From Maricaulis sp048270265 (lineage in GTDB: Bacteria > Pseudomonadota > Alphaproteobacteria > Caulobacterales > Maricaulaceae): a stretch of 64,000 nt of DNA. This document shows positions 1-8,662 of the stretch, piece by piece. The stretch is from assembly GCF_048270265.1 (NCBI RefSeq), contig NZ_JBLWTD010000001.1, positions 186,001 through 250,000 on the forward strand, written 5' to 3'. The notes under the pieces are model-generated. The model did not search any database, was not told the origin of the DNA, and saw only the letters and a program-made list of their open reading frames with translations. The position numbers and the translations under genes were made by a program. Positions within the stretch are counted from its first letter, which is position 1, and each line of letters opens with the position of its first letter.

Positions 1-25
1 TGGCGGGCAAGATGGCGTCCCGGGA

Positions 26-517
26 TCAGGGGCGGCAGGGCCGCACATGCAGGCCGGCCGGCAATTCGGTCGAGGCATCGCCGCAGGCCTGGTTGAGCTG
101 GGACTGGGTCAGGCCGACAGCGAGCGCCATCTCAGCACCGGAAATATTGGCACCGGCCAGATTGGCGCCGCTCAGATTGGCACCGCCGAAATAGGCGCCG
201 ACCATCACGGCGTGGCTCATATCGGCATTGCGGAAGGAGGCGCGGCTGAAACGGGCGCCGAACATATTGGCGACCGACAGATTGGCATTGTCGAATTTCG
301 TCCGGTTCATGGTCGCGAGGGCCAGACTGGCCTGGCGCAGTCGCGAGCCGGACAGATCTAGATCGGGCAAGTCGAGATAGCTGAGCTCGGCCTGGAAGAG
401 ATTGCAGCCGGGACAGGACTGACCCGCCTGGACACGGGCGATCTGTGCCCCGTCCTGGGCGTTTGCCGCAGCCGAGGCCGACAGGATAATCGCGATGGCA
501 ACCAGAATTCGTTTCAT
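26..517 (-). CDS. Secreted pentapeptide-repeat protein
   Basis: The product is 163 residues. It begins with a signal peptide (MKRILVAIAI followed by a small-residue stretch, probable cleavage after ANA at residue 20). Residues about 45-135 are five-residue repeats of the A(D/N)Lxx type (ANLSV, ANLSG, ANLAG, ANISG), which fold as a right-handed quadrilateral beta-helix. A CPGC pair at residues 35 and 38 and two further cysteines near the C-terminus could form disulfides in the periplasm. The ATG at 517 was chosen because it starts the signal peptide and has GGAGCG about 8 nt upstream; the reading frame continues further 5' without signal-like sequence. No enzymatic role can be read from the sequence; such proteins are usually structural or binding proteins. 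Confidence 0.82.
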   Translation of the reverse strand: MKRILVAIAIILSASAAANAQDGAQIARVQAGQSCPGCNLFQAELSYLDLPDLDLSGSRLRQASLALATMNRTKFDNANLSVANMFGARFSRASFRNADMSHAVMVGAYFGGANLSGANLAGANISGAEMALAVGLTQSQLNQACGDASTELPAGLHVRPCRP

Positions 518-575
518 AATGAGGCGCTCCGAGCCTGAGGCAGGGCCCGATGCAAGCCGCACGCCGTTCCGGCGA

Positions 576-3542
576 TCAGTCCGAGGTCCAGTTGCAGGCA
601 TCGCATCGGTGGGCATTCTCGCTGTGGACGACGGTGAAATGGCCGCATTCCGGGCAGGGATCGCCGGAATACAGGCTGACATCACGGACCTTCCCTGTCT
701 GGGCGGACGCAAGGGTGTCGAGCACGTCCAGCTCGCCCGTACCGTTCCCTGCCTGCCCGCTGGCGACCTTGCGCGCGGCATTGGCGAACATCACGATATT
801 GTCCGGAACCTGGCCGCGGCTGAAGCCCTTCGAGATGAAGCGGGCGGCATCCTGTTGCGACAGTTTTTCCTCCGCCACACCCTTGCCCAGCCCGCCCTGG
901 TCGGCGGCGTCCGGCGAAAGTTCGGCCAGATCGTCGCGGCCGAGATAGGAGACGCCGAGCTCGCGGAACAGATAGTCCAGGATCGAGGTGGCGTGCTGGA
1001 TCGAGTCATTCCCGGTCACGGCACCGGCCGGTTCGAAACGGGTGAAGACGAAGGCGTCGACGAATTCCTCGAGCGGCACGCCATATTGCAGCCCGATCGA
1101 GATCGCGATGGCGAAATTATTCATCAGGGAGCGGAAGGCGGCGCCTTCCTTGTGCATGTCGATGAAGATCTCGCCGACTTCGCCATCCTCGAATTCGCCC
1201 GTGTGGAGATAGACCTTGTGGCCACCGACAGTGGCTTTCTGGATATAGCCCTTGCGGCGGTCGGGCAGTTTGCGGCGCGCCGCCGGCTGCTCGACCACGC
1301 GCTCCACAGTACGCTCGACGGTTCGTTCGATCACACGTTCGGCAGCTGGTTCGGTGGTGTAGTCGCCCTTGTCGAAATCAATCGCTGGCAGCAGGTCGAG
1401 CAGGCCCGAGCGATTGCGCCGCAGCGTCAGACGCCGCAGGCCCAGCGCGGCCGCCTGGTCGATCAGGCTGGCGACATCATCGATCGTGCTTTCACCATCC
1501 AGCGCGAGGCGCGTCTCGACGCTGCCATTGATCTGGGCCTCCAGTGCCGCACTCATCAGCAGCTGATCGCCCGGGGATGCGGCGGCGAACACCGAGCGCC
1601 ACTCGAGCGGAAGCTCCGTGGCGTCGTCCAGCGTGCCGCTGCCATGGGCATGCCGGTCAGCGGCGGCGATCTCGGCTTCGGTGAAACCCAGCGCCCGGGC
1701 GAGGGACTGGCCGTCCCGCTCCAGGACATCGGCGCCCAGGCCGAGACTGGTGCGGCAGACCTGCTCGCCCAGCGTCCAGCGATTCAGGGCGTAGCGCACC
1801 GAGGCGCCGTCGCCGATGGAATCCTCGATGCGCTCGATCGCGGCTTCCGGCACGCCCAGCGCCTCCAGCGCCGCTACCGAGATGGCCGGTGCGCTGCGCA
1901 GCGTGCCGTGGCCGGCCGCATGGTCTTCGGCGGCCTCGATTTCGGTCGCGCTGGCACCCAGGCGTTGCAGCCCGCTGCGCACGCTGACGCGCAGGCGGTG
2001 ACCACCGGAAATGCCGCCATCGGCGATGATGGCGTTCTCGACCGGCATCGCGCCCTGGCTGTCACTGTCCAGCATGGGCGCGATCGCGGCTTCCGGTGCG
2101 GCGCAGGCCAGCGTCAGGCCCGGACGGGCCAGGGCAGAACGCGGCGCGAAGCGCGATGAGGTTCGCTCAAGCTCGGCTGTGAGCGCGGTGAAAGTGGCAG
2201 GCAGTGCGCCGCTCTCCGGATCAGGGCCGAGCCCGGGCGCCAGCGCGCCCAGCTCGCCGGCGGTTTCGCGCAGGCACAGCGTCGCCAGTCGCCCGATCGC
2301 CGCCATCACCTGGCGGGCATCGACGCTTCCATAGGCCAGGCCGGCGGCGCCCAGCAGGGCGCCTGCGCCTGTCAGGTTCAGTGTGCCGGCCGTATCCGCG
2401 GTCCGCGGCGCGCTCAGCGTCAGGGCGCAGGACCACAGCCGCACCGCGTCGGCGAACAGGTTGGCGCGAAACCCGGCCTCTGCGTCGAGAAAGGCGGGAA
2501 GGTTGATATGCAGCACCGGACCGCTATGGGCGGGGCTGGCCTTGAAGGCGAGGGCCGGTGCCCCGAAACTCCAGATGGAGCGGGCGAGACTGTCGCGAAA
2601 CTCGCGCGCCTGCACGACCGTATGGCCCGGCGCGGTGTCCCCACCGAAATGCCAGGCTTCATCGGCCTCGATGGCGCGGGCAAGGGCGGCAGGGATCTGG
2701 ACCACGCTGTCCGTGTGCCGGGCGGCTGGCGGTTGCAGGGTGTTGAGGGCATCTGCGGCGATGCCTTGGCGGGCGAGGGCCAGGGCGCGCTCGACGGTTT
2801 CCTCGGCGATGCCGTCACGCAGGGCAGCCCGCATGGCGCGGGCAAGGGCGGCATTGCGGCGCGGATCGAAACACTCTTCGCCCTCGCCAGAGCAACGCAG
2901 GCAGGCCTGGGTAATCGCATCGAGCCGGTCACGCGTGACCCGCGCGCCGACATCGAGCATGCCCTCACGTGTCGCGGCCTCGGTCACGGCCCGCAATCGG
3001 GCCGGGGCTTCAGCGCAGCCAGCTTCGATCATCTCGGGCTGCGGCGCCAATTGCGCCGGCGGGACGGGTAGGCCGTAGGCCCAGTCAATACCGCCATGGC
3101 GGCACAATTCCGCGTCCGGGACGACATAGCGCCCGCGCAGGCTTGCGGCAATTTCCCGGTGGAAAACCGGGGCGTCTTCGGCACTGTCGAGTCCGCCATG
3201 TCGCGCCACCGACCAGGTCAGCGATCCGGCGATGCGCGAGATGACGGTGTCATAGCCGCTTTCCGGCGCCAGCTGGTCATCTTCGGGCAATTGTGGTGAC
3301 AGGCCACCGAAGGCCTGCAGGCCGGGCCGTGGACGGGTAGCGGCCGGACGAGCCTCGTCCAGCAGCTGGGCGAGGCTCAATGCTGCAGCCGGGCTCCAGT
3401 CCTGCGGTACTGTGATGGTGCGCCCGGCGCCGGTCGTGCGCTCGCCGTCGGGATCGCCACAGGCATCGACTTCGCGCTGCACATAGGCGTGGCGATCGCC
3501 GGCGGCGGCAATGGCCTCGGCGAAGCGATGATTGAGTTTCAT
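576..3542 (-). CDS. NrdJ-like protein with degenerate catalytic core (TSCPD-domain protein)
   Basis: The product is 988 residues. The C-terminal 220 residues (from about 766) match the tail of B12-dependent class II ribonucleotide reductase very well, with VGGHKVYLHTGE, MHKEGAAFRSLMNNFA, VFTRFEPAG, ATSILDYLFREL, and a final CPECG...CDAC zinc-ribbon-like end. The first 160 residues and residues about 225-700 can also be followed along NrdJ (WAYG at 154-157, IEADEAWH near 291-298, AVRLW near 366-370, RYALNRWTLGEQ). However, the NSPQWFN motif reads VPDAELCRHGG, the NPCSE/FLDDTACNL stretch before the NLASINL-like segment is replaced by SPAHSGPVLHINL, and the roughly 400-residue block carrying the first redox cysteine is missing (alphaproteobacterial NrdJ is about 1200 residues). 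A charged ERTVERTVER linker precedes the C-terminal domain. The start ATG has GGTGGGATC upstream. I infer a non-catalytic paralogue; motif comparison is from memory of the family. Confidence 0.75.
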   Translation of the reverse strand: MKLNHRFAEAIAAAGDRHAYVQREVDACGDPDGERTTGAGRTITVPQDWSPAAALSLAQLLDEARPAATRPRPGLQAFGGLSPQLPEDDQLAPESGYDTVISRIAGSLTWSVARHGGLDSAEDAPVFHREIAASLRGRYVVPDAELCRHGGIDWAYGLPVPPAQLAPQPEMIEAGCAEAPARLRAVTEAATREGMLDVGARVTRDRLDAITQACLRCSGEGEECFDPRRNAALARAMRAALRDGIAEETVERALALARQGIAADALNTLQPPAARHTDSVVQIPAALARAIEADEAWHFGGDTAPGHTVVQAREFRDSLARSIWSFGAPALAFKASPAHSGPVLHINLPAFLDAEAGFRANLFADAVRLWSCALTLSAPRTADTAGTLNLTGAGALLGAAGLAYGSVDARQVMAAIGRLATLCLRETAGELGALAPGLGPDPESGALPATFTALTAELERTSSRFAPRSALARPGLTLACAAPEAAIAPMLDSDSQGAMPVENAIIADGGISGGHRLRVSVRSGLQRLGASATEIEAAEDHAAGHGTLRSAPAISVAALEALGVPEAAIERIEDSIGDGASVRYALNRWTLGEQVCRTSLGLGADVLERDGQSLARALGFTEAEIAAADRHAHGSGTLDDATELPLEWRSVFAAASPGDQLLMSAALEAQINGSVETRLALDGESTIDDVASLIDQAAALGLRRLTLRRNRSGLLDLLPAIDFDKGDYTTEPAAERVIERTVERTVERVVEQPAARRKLPDRRKGYIQKATVGGHKVYLHTGEFEDGEVGEIFIDMHKEGAAFRSLMNNFAIAISIGLQYGVPLEEFVDAFVFTRFEPAGAVTGNDSIQHATSILDYLFRELGVSYLGRDDLAELSPDAADQGGLGKGVAEEKLSQQDAARFISKGFSRGQVPDNIVMFANAARKVASGQAGNGTGELDVLDTLASAQTGKVRDVSLYSGDPCPECGHFTVVHSENAHRCDACNWTSD

Positions 3543-3575
3543 GATCCCACCTTTTTATCCCCGAATCGCCCGGAG

Positions 3576-3590
3576 TTAACGAAAGTCTAA
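3576..3590. promoter_or_regulatory. Possible CtrA-like site (TTAA-N7-CTAA)
   Basis: The sequence TTAACGAAAGTCTAA matches seven of eight specified positions of the CtrA consensus TTAA-N7-TTAA. It lies 34 bp upstream of the NrdJ-like start and about 110 bp upstream of the NDUFA12 start, in the only divergent promoter region here. A single degenerate match is weak evidence. Confidence 0.25.
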
Positions 3591-3700
3591 CGCTGATATG
3601 GCGCTGTCAGAAGCCCGCAGTGTTCAAGACTGGACCCGGACACGATGCGGAGGCATATACGGGGGAATTCCTCGCCCTGACCGACTCGGAGCCGCGCACC

Positions 3701-4111
3701 ATGCTGGGTTTTATCTCCAAGATTTTCGTTTGGTGGAATGATGCCACGCCGGGCACCTTGCTGACGCTGTCGCGCCGGGGTGCCAAGAAGATTGGCGAGG
3801 ATGATTACGGCAACCGCTATTTCGAAGAGAGTGGCGTCACCGGTCCGGACGGCAACAAGCGCCGCTGGGTGATCTACAAGGGCTATGCCGACGCCTCGCG
3901 CGTACCGTCTGACTGGCATGGCTGGCTGCACCACACATTCGATCTGCCGCCAACCGAAGCGCCGCTCAAGCGCCAAGTCTGGGAAAAGGATCACCATCCC
4001 AATCTCACCGGCACTGTCTATGCCTACCGCCCGAGCGGCAGTCTGGCTCTGCACGAGAAGCGGCAATCCTCCGCCGGTGACTACGAAGCTTGGTCGCCGG
4101 AATCGAACTAG
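3701..4111 (+). CDS. NADH:ubiquinone oxidoreductase NDUFA12-family subunit
   Basis: The product is 136 residues from the ATG at 3701, which has GGAG about 9 nt upstream; the frame is open 27 codons further 5' but that part is not family-like. Visible family features are the N-terminal hydrophobic FISKIFVWWNDATPGT, the YGNRYFEE segment, RRWVIYKG, and PSDWHGWLHHTFD followed by the acidic/proline-rich C-terminal half. NDUFA12 (17.2 kDa, B17.2) is an accessory subunit of respiratory complex I shared by mitochondria and alphaproteobacteria, located on the cytoplasmic or matrix side. It sits apart from any nuo operon and is followed 56 bp later by a DUF2155 gene, an association common in alphaproteobacteria. 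Confidence 0.9.
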   Translation: MLGFISKIFVWWNDATPGTLLTLSRRGAKKIGEDDYGNRYFEESGVTGPDGNKRRWVIYKGYADASRVPSDWHGWLHHTFDLPPTEAPLKRQVWEKDHHPNLTGTVYAYRPSGSLALHEKRQSSAGDYEAWSPESN

Positions 4112-4167
4112 TCGCCTGTGGGGCGAACCGCCTCGACAGCGCCATAATCCACGGGCAGTTTCGAGTC

Positions 4168-4620
4168 ATGAAGCGTTTTCTTGCCACTCTCGTCATCGCC
4201 GCCTGCCTGCCGCTTGGCCTGCAGGCCCAGGACAGTGCGTCTGATATCGGATCCAGCCTGCGCGGCGATGATCCCGACAGCCGGCCGAACCAGGAACTCT
4301 CCAGCCGTCCAGGCTCGATCGTGGTCCTGCGCGGCCTCGACAAGGTGACGGCACGCACGCGTGATTTCGAAGTCAATATTGGCGAGAGCGTCGAGTTCGG
4401 TGCCCTGACCATCACGGCACAGTATTGCCGCAAGCGTCCTCCCGAAGAGACGCCTGAAACCTACGCCTTCCTGCAGATCATTGATCGCCGCACCGACGGT
4501 TTCGGCGTTGATATTGCGGGAGAGATGGTGTTTTCCGGCTGGATGTTCGCGTCACGCCCGGCTCAAAACCCGCTCGAGCACGCGATCTATGATGTCTGGG
4601 TGCTCGACTGCAGGGCCTGA
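4168..4620 (+). CDS. DUF2155 domain-containing exported protein
   Basis: The product is 150 residues from the ATG at 4168, which opens a signal peptide (MKRFLATLVIAACLPLGLQA, likely cleavage near residue 20). The rest matches DUF2155: VVLRGLDKVTART, VEFGALTITAQYCRKRPPEETPETYAFLQI, and an FSGWMFAS...VWVLDC end. Two cysteines (in QYCRK and LDCRA) are conserved in the family and probably form a disulfide in the periplasm. Function is unknown. The last 34 bp overlap the 3' end of the convergent aat gene. Confidence 0.85.
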   Translation: MKRFLATLVIAACLPLGLQAQDSASDIGSSLRGDDPDSRPNQELSSRPGSIVVLRGLDKVTARTRDFEVNIGESVEFGALTITAQYCRKRPPEETPETYAFLQIIDRRTDGFGVDIAGEMVFSGWMFASRPAQNPLEHAIYDVWVLDCRA

Positions 4621-5237
4621 GCCCCGCTGACACTTTCCGGCAGCGCGAAGAAATCCGCATCGAGATCCAGCGCTGAACGCAGGCGCGTCCGATAGGCGTC
4701 GCGGGCAATCGTGCGTGCTCCGAAATTTTCCAGATGATCGGTGGTGAACTGGGTGTCGAGCAGCTGATAGCCGCCCGTGTTGAGCCGTGCGATCAGGTGG
4801 ACCAGCGCGACCTTGCTGGCATCGCGCTTCACCGAGAACATGCTCTCCCCGAAAAAGGCGCCGCCGAGCGAGACGCCATAGAGTCCGCCGGCCAGTTCGC
4901 CATCGGCCCAGCACTCGACACTGTGGGCGTGTCCCTTTTGGTGCAATTGGGTATAGAGGCCGAATATCCCGTCATTGATCCAGGTTTCCTCGCGGCCCGG
5001 TGCTGCCTGTGAACAGCCCGAGACCACGGCTTCGAAACAATGATTGACGGTGACCTGGTAGACGTCCTGGCGCACGGTGCGCCGCAGCCGGCGCGGCACG
5101 TGGAATTCATCGAGCGGCAGGATGCCGCGTTCGTCCGGGTCGAGCAGGTAGATGCGCGGATCGTCGCGGCCTTCGGCCATCGGGAAGACGCCGCGCGCAT
5201 AGCAATCGAGCAACTCTGTCGACCCGAACCCGCGCAT
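4587..5237 (-). CDS. aat: Leucyl/phenylalanyl-tRNA-protein transferase
   Basis: Aat adds Leu or Phe from aminoacyl-tRNA to the N-terminal Lys or Arg of proteins, creating N-degrons recognised by ClpS. The product is 216 residues. It shows the family blocks ARGVFPMAEG near the N-terminus, GGLYGVSLGGAFFGESMFS in the middle and LLDTQFTTDHLENFGA near residue 175, in a GNAT-like fold. It lies 15 bp downstream of accC and probably shares the aroQ-accB-accC transcript. ClpS and ClpA, the downstream partners, are encoded about 21 kb away in this same window. Confidence 0.95.
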   Translation of the reverse strand: MRGFGSTELLDCYARGVFPMAEGRDDPRIYLLDPDERGILPLDEFHVPRRLRRTVRQDVYQVTVNHCFEAVVSGCSQAAPGREETWINDGIFGLYTQLHQKGHAHSVECWADGELAGGLYGVSLGGAFFGESMFSVKRDASKVALVHLIARLNTGGYQLLDTQFTTDHLENFGARTIARDAYRTRLRSALDLDADFFALPESVSGAQALQSSTQTS

Positions 5238-5252
5238 GACGCCCTGTCCCTT

Positions 5253-6599
5253 TTAGACCTCGCGGCTGGCCAGCCATTCCTCGAGCCAGCGGATATGGTA
5301 GTCGCCATTCACGAACTCCGGCTCCTCAAGCAGGTTGAGGAAGATCGGGATCGAGGTCTCGATCCCGCCGACGACCATTTCTTCCAGTGACCGGCGAAGC
5401 CGCAGCAGCGCCTCGGCGCGGGTGCGCCCGTGCACGATCAGCTTGCCGATCAGGCTGTCATAATAGGGCGGCACGGAATAGCCCGTGTAGAGCGCCGAAT
5501 CGAGCCGCACACCGAGCCCGCCCGGAGCGTGGAAATCAGTGATCTTGCCGGGCGAGGGCGCGAAGGTGCGGGGGTTTTCCGCATTGATCCGGCACTCGAT
5601 GGCATGGCCTTCAAACTTGATGTCTTCCTGGCGGATATCGAGATGGGCGCCGTCGGCGACGCGGATCTGTTCGCGTACCAGGTCGATACCGGTGATCATT
5701 TCGGTCACGGGATGCTCGACCTGCAGGCGGGTATTCATCTCGATGAAGTAGAATTCGCCATTCTCGTAGAGGAATTCGATCGTGCCGACGCCGCGATAGC
5801 CGATCACTTCGATCGCCTTGCGCACAGTCTCGCCGATCGTGGCGCGCTCTTCGGCCGTCAGGGCCGGTGAGGGCGCTTCTTCCAGGATTTTCTGATGGCG
5901 GCGCTGCAGCGAGCAATCGCGCTCGCCCAGATGCACGACATTGCCGTGTGTGTCGGCCAGGATCTGGATTTCGATATGGCGCGGGCGGCCGAGATATTTT
6001 TCCAGATAGATGGTGCCATCACCGAAGGCTGCCGCGGCTTCCGCCGAGGCGGTCTCCATGGCTTCCTGCAGTTTCTGTTCGTTTTCCGCGACCTTCATGC
6101 CGCGTCCGCCGCCGCCGGAAGCGGCCTTGACCAGCACGGGATAGCCGATGCCCGAGGCGATTTCCTTGGCTTCCGCGATATCGGAAACGCCGCCTTCAGA
6201 GCCGGGGACAACCGGAATTCCGGCCTCCATCACGGCCTTCTTGGCGGTGATCTTGTCGCCCATCATGCGGATATGTGCCGGCGTCGGTCCGATAAAGGTC
6301 AGGTCATGGGCCTCGACGATCTCGGCGAAACGGGCATTTTCCGACAGGAAGCCATAGCCGGGATGGATCGCCTGGGCGCCGGTCACCTCGGCCGCCGCGA
6401 TGATCGCAGGGATGTTGAGATAGCTCTTGGCCGCCGAAGCGGGGCCGACACAGACGCTTTCATCGGCGAGGCGCACATGCATGGCATTGGCGTCCGCTTC
6501 CGAATGGATCGCGACGGTGCGAATTCCCATTTCACGGCACGCCCGGTGAATGCGAAGGGCGATTTCGCCGCGATTGGCGATCAGGATTTTATCGAACAT
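5253..6599 (-). CDS. accC: Biotin carboxylase subunit of acetyl-CoA carboxylase
   Basis: AccC carboxylates the biotin of AccB using ATP and bicarbonate, the first half-reaction of malonyl-CoA synthesis in the cytoplasm. The 448-residue product has the usual AccC length. The N-terminal fold starts FDKILIANRGEIALRI, the ATP-grasp domain shows the glycine-rich ASGGGGRGMK loop and EFLYENGEFYFIEMNTR, and RLQVEHPVTE marks the carboxylation site. The C-terminal biotin-carboxylase domain includes GHAIECRINAE. It follows accB by 28 bp. Confidence 0.97.
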   Translation of the reverse strand: MFDKILIANRGEIALRIHRACREMGIRTVAIHSEADANAMHVRLADESVCVGPASAAKSYLNIPAIIAAAEVTGAQAIHPGYGFLSENARFAEIVEAHDLTFIGPTPAHIRMMGDKITAKKAVMEAGIPVVPGSEGGVSDIAEAKEIASGIGYPVLVKAASGGGGRGMKVAENEQKLQEAMETASAEAAAAFGDGTIYLEKYLGRPRHIEIQILADTHGNVVHLGERDCSLQRRHQKILEEAPSPALTAEERATIGETVRKAIEVIGYRGVGTIEFLYENGEFYFIEMNTRLQVEHPVTEMITGIDLVREQIRVADGAHLDIRQEDIKFEGHAIECRINAENPRTFAPSPGKITDFHAPGGLGVRLDSALYTGYSVPPYYDSLIGKLIVHGRTRAEALLRLRRSLEEMVVGGIETSIPIFLNLLEEPEFVNGDYHIRWLEEWLASREV

Positions 6600-6627
6600 G
6601 TTTGGCGCTCGCGGAAAGGGGTGAGCG

Positions 6628-7116
6628 TTAGATCAGGATGAAGAGCGGCTCGCCGTATTCGACCGGCTGGCCTTCTTCGACGAGAATTTCCGAGATCTTG
6701 CCTGATTTGTCCGCCACGATCGGGTTGAAGGTTTTCATCGCTTCGATCAACAGGATGGTGTCACCCTTTTTGACCGTGTCGCCGACCTTGACGAAATTGT
6801 CAGCGTCCGGATTCGGCTTGAGATAGGCGGTGCCCACCATCGGCGAATTGACGACGCCCGGATGGGCGCTGAGATCGCCGGCTCCGGTGACGGGGCCTGG
6901 CGTCTCGACGGCGAAGCCGGCGGCGGCAGGCTCGACCGGGGCCGGTGCGGCGACGGCCTGCACCACTTGCGCGGCCTGCAGCTGCCGGGCGATGCGCAGG
7001 CGAAGATCGCCGCGCTCAACCTCGATTTCAGACAGATCGGTCTCGCGCAGGATATCGGCGAGCTCGCGCACGATTTCAGGGTCGATGGGCGAACGGCTTC
7101 GGGTCTCAGAACTCAT
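6628..7116 (-). CDS. accB: Biotin carboxyl carrier protein of acetyl-CoA carboxylase
   Basis: The 162-residue product has an N-terminal helical segment (residues 10-50), an Ala/Pro-rich linker (50-85) and a C-terminal biotinyl domain. The biotinylated lysine is K128 in IEAMKTFNPI; the usual EAMKLMN motif here has TF after the lysine, a variant found in alphaproteobacteria. The order aroQ-accB-accC with spacings of 21 and 28 bp indicates one transcript. Confidence 0.96.
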   Translation of the reverse strand: MSSETRSRSPIDPEIVRELADILRETDLSEIEVERGDLRLRIARQLQAAQVVQAVAAPAPVEPAAAGFAVETPGPVTGAGDLSAHPGVVNSPMVGTAYLKPNPDADNFVKVGDTVKKGDTILLIEAMKTFNPIVADKSGKISEILVEEGQPVEYGEPLFILI

Positions 7117-7137
7117 GATTTGGGCCTTTTGGATCCG

Positions 7138-7578
7138 TCAGTGATTCAGGCAATGCAGGGCTGCGTCGATTCCCAGCAGATAACTTGCCAGACCAAGTCC
7201 GGTAATACTGCCCCTGGCAGCAGAGGCAACGAAGGAATGATGCCGGAATGTTTCCCGGGCGGCTGTCTGGCTCAAGTGAACTTCAATGACCGGGGGTTCT
7301 ATCGCGCGAACCGCGTCATGCAAAGCCACAGATGTATGTGTGTATGCACCGGGGTTGAAGATCACCGCGCTGGCATTGACGTTTGCGTCATGCAGCCAGT
7401 CGACCAGCACGCCCTCATGGTTGGACTGGCGGAACTCGATCGTCTGGCCGAGCTTGCCGGCATGGGCGCTGCAGGCCGCGGCGATGTCGTCGAGCGTCAT
7501 CGCGCCATAGATTTCCGGCTCGCGGGTGCCCAGGAGATTCAGGTTCGGTCCGTTGAGGATGTAGATCGGTTTCGTCAT
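7138..7578 (-). CDS. aroQ: Type II 3-dehydroquinate dehydratase
   Basis: AroQ converts 3-dehydroquinate to 3-dehydroshikimate in the shikimate pathway. The 146-residue length is typical for the dodecameric type II enzyme. The visible motifs are LNGPNLNLLGTRE near residue 8, the catalytic Tyr at 24 (PEIYG), QSNHEG, NPGAYTHTS, EVHLSQ and the C-terminal GLGLASY. It is the first gene of the aroQ-accB-accC-aat run and is divergent from thiSG across 63 bp. Confidence 0.95.
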   Translation of the reverse strand: MTKPIYILNGPNLNLLGTREPEIYGAMTLDDIAAACSAHAGKLGQTIEFRQSNHEGVLVDWLHDANVNASAVIFNPGAYTHTSVALHDAVRAIEPPVIEVHLSQTAARETFRHHSFVASAARGSITGLGLASYLLGIDAALHCLNH

Positions 7579-7641
7579 GGCCTTGCCTTACAGCCCGCAT
7601 CAGTTCTACGACGTCAGCCATTGAACATACAAGCGGGGTGA

Positions 7642-7854
7642 GTGGAAGCCGTGTTGCAGCTGACAGTCAATGGCGAGGTCCGGAGTATCGCGCCGGGCAG
7701 CCGTGTCGCCGACCTGGTGCGTGAGCTCGGGCTGGACGGGCGCAAGATCGCCGTCGAGCGCAATCTGGAAATCGTGCCGCGCTCGCGCTATCCGCTCGAC
7801 GAGCTGGCACAGGACGACCGAATCGAAATCGTGGCCTTTGTGGGCGGTGGATAA
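7642..7854 (+). CDS. thiS: Sulfur carrier protein ThiS
   Basis: ThiS carries sulfur as a C-terminal thiocarboxylate for thiazole formation in thiamine synthesis. The product is a ubiquitin-like protein of up to 70 residues ending in the diagnostic Gly-Gly (FVGGG). The start is uncertain: GTG at 7642, GTG at 7651 and TTG at 7654 are all in frame, and the family usually begins just before the QLTVNGE strand, which favours 7651 or 7654. Its TAA overlaps the spacer before thiG with no gap (stop at 7854, ATG at 7855), so translation is probably coupled. Confidence 0.9.
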   Translation: MEAVLQLTVNGEVRSIAPGSRVADLVRELGLDGRKIAVERNLEIVPRSRYPLDELAQDDRIEIVAFVGGG

Positions 7855-8658
7855 ATGGAAGACGGATCAATCATGACGCAGGCCCTGCAGGACAAACCGC
7901 TGGTGGTCGCCGGCCGCACTTTCTCATCGCGCCTGATCATCGGCACCGGCAAATATGCCAGCTATGAGCAGAACGCCCGTGCACTCGAAGCCTCCGGCGC
8001 TGAGATGATCACCGTCGCGATCCGGCGCGTGAACCTGTCCAATCCCGACGAGCCGCGCCTGGTCGATTTCATCGATCCGAAGGCATATGTCTTCCTGCCC
8101 AATACGGCGGGTTGCTTTACCGGCGAGGATGCCGTGCGCACCCTGCGTCTGGCGCGCGAGGCCGGCGGCTGGAACCTGGTGAAGCTGGAAGTTCTCTCTG
8201 ATCCGAAACACCTCTATCCCGACATGGTCGAGACGCTCCGCGCTGCCGAGCTGCTGATCAAGGACGGGTTTGACGTCATGGTCTATTGCTCGGACGATCC
8301 GGTCTTCGCGAAAAAGCTCGAAGAGATCGGTTGCTGTGCGATCATGCCGCTCGGCGCGCCGATCGGCTCCGGGCTGGGGATCCAGAACCCGGTCAATATC
8401 CGCCTGATCATCGAACAATCCTCAGTGCCGGTGATTGTCGATGCCGGCGTTGGCACGGCGTCCGACGCGACGGTGGCGATGGAGCTCGGCTGCGATGGTG
8501 TGCTGATGAATACCGCCATCGCCGAAGCGAAAGACCCGGTCCTGATGGCCTCGGCGATGAAGCATGCCGTTATCGCCGGCCGGCAATCCTATCTCGCCGG
8601 CCGCATGCCGAAAAAGCGCTATGCTGACCCGTCCAGCCCGCTGTCCGGCCTGATCTGA
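7855..8658 (+). CDS. thiG: Thiazole synthase ThiG
   Basis: ThiG condenses 1-deoxyxylulose 5-phosphate, dehydroglycine and ThiS-thiocarboxylate into the thiazole phosphate of thiamine. The product is a TIM barrel of 267 residues (261 if ATG 7873 is used). It shows SRLIIGTGKY, NTAGCFTGEDAVR, the Schiff-base lysine in VKLEVLSDPK, PLGAPIGSGLGIQN, VDAGVGTASDA and GVLMNTAIAEAKDP. No TPP riboswitch precedes thiSG and no other thi gene is adjacent. Confidence 0.96.
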   Translation: MEDGSIMTQALQDKPLVVAGRTFSSRLIIGTGKYASYEQNARALEASGAEMITVAIRRVNLSNPDEPRLVDFIDPKAYVFLPNTAGCFTGEDAVRTLRLAREAGGWNLVKLEVLSDPKHLYPDMVETLRAAELLIKDGFDVMVYCSDDPVFAKKLEEIGCCAIMPLGAPIGSGLGIQNPVNIRLIIEQSSVPVIVDAGVGTASDATVAMELGCDGVLMNTAIAEAKDPVLMASAMKHAVIAGRQSYLAGRMPKKRYADPSSPLSGLI

Positions 8659-8662
8659 CCCG

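Noticed and set aside
495..2159. A long open frame (554 codons) on the plus strand opposite the NrdJ-like gene
   Set aside because: It is antisense to a protein with clear homology; its amino-acid composition is the mirror of GC-rich codon usage and no domain is recognisable.
7579..7641. Possible TPP riboswitch upstream of thiS
   Set aside because: The spacer is only 63 bp and lacks the CTGAGA and GAACCTGA-type THI-box elements.
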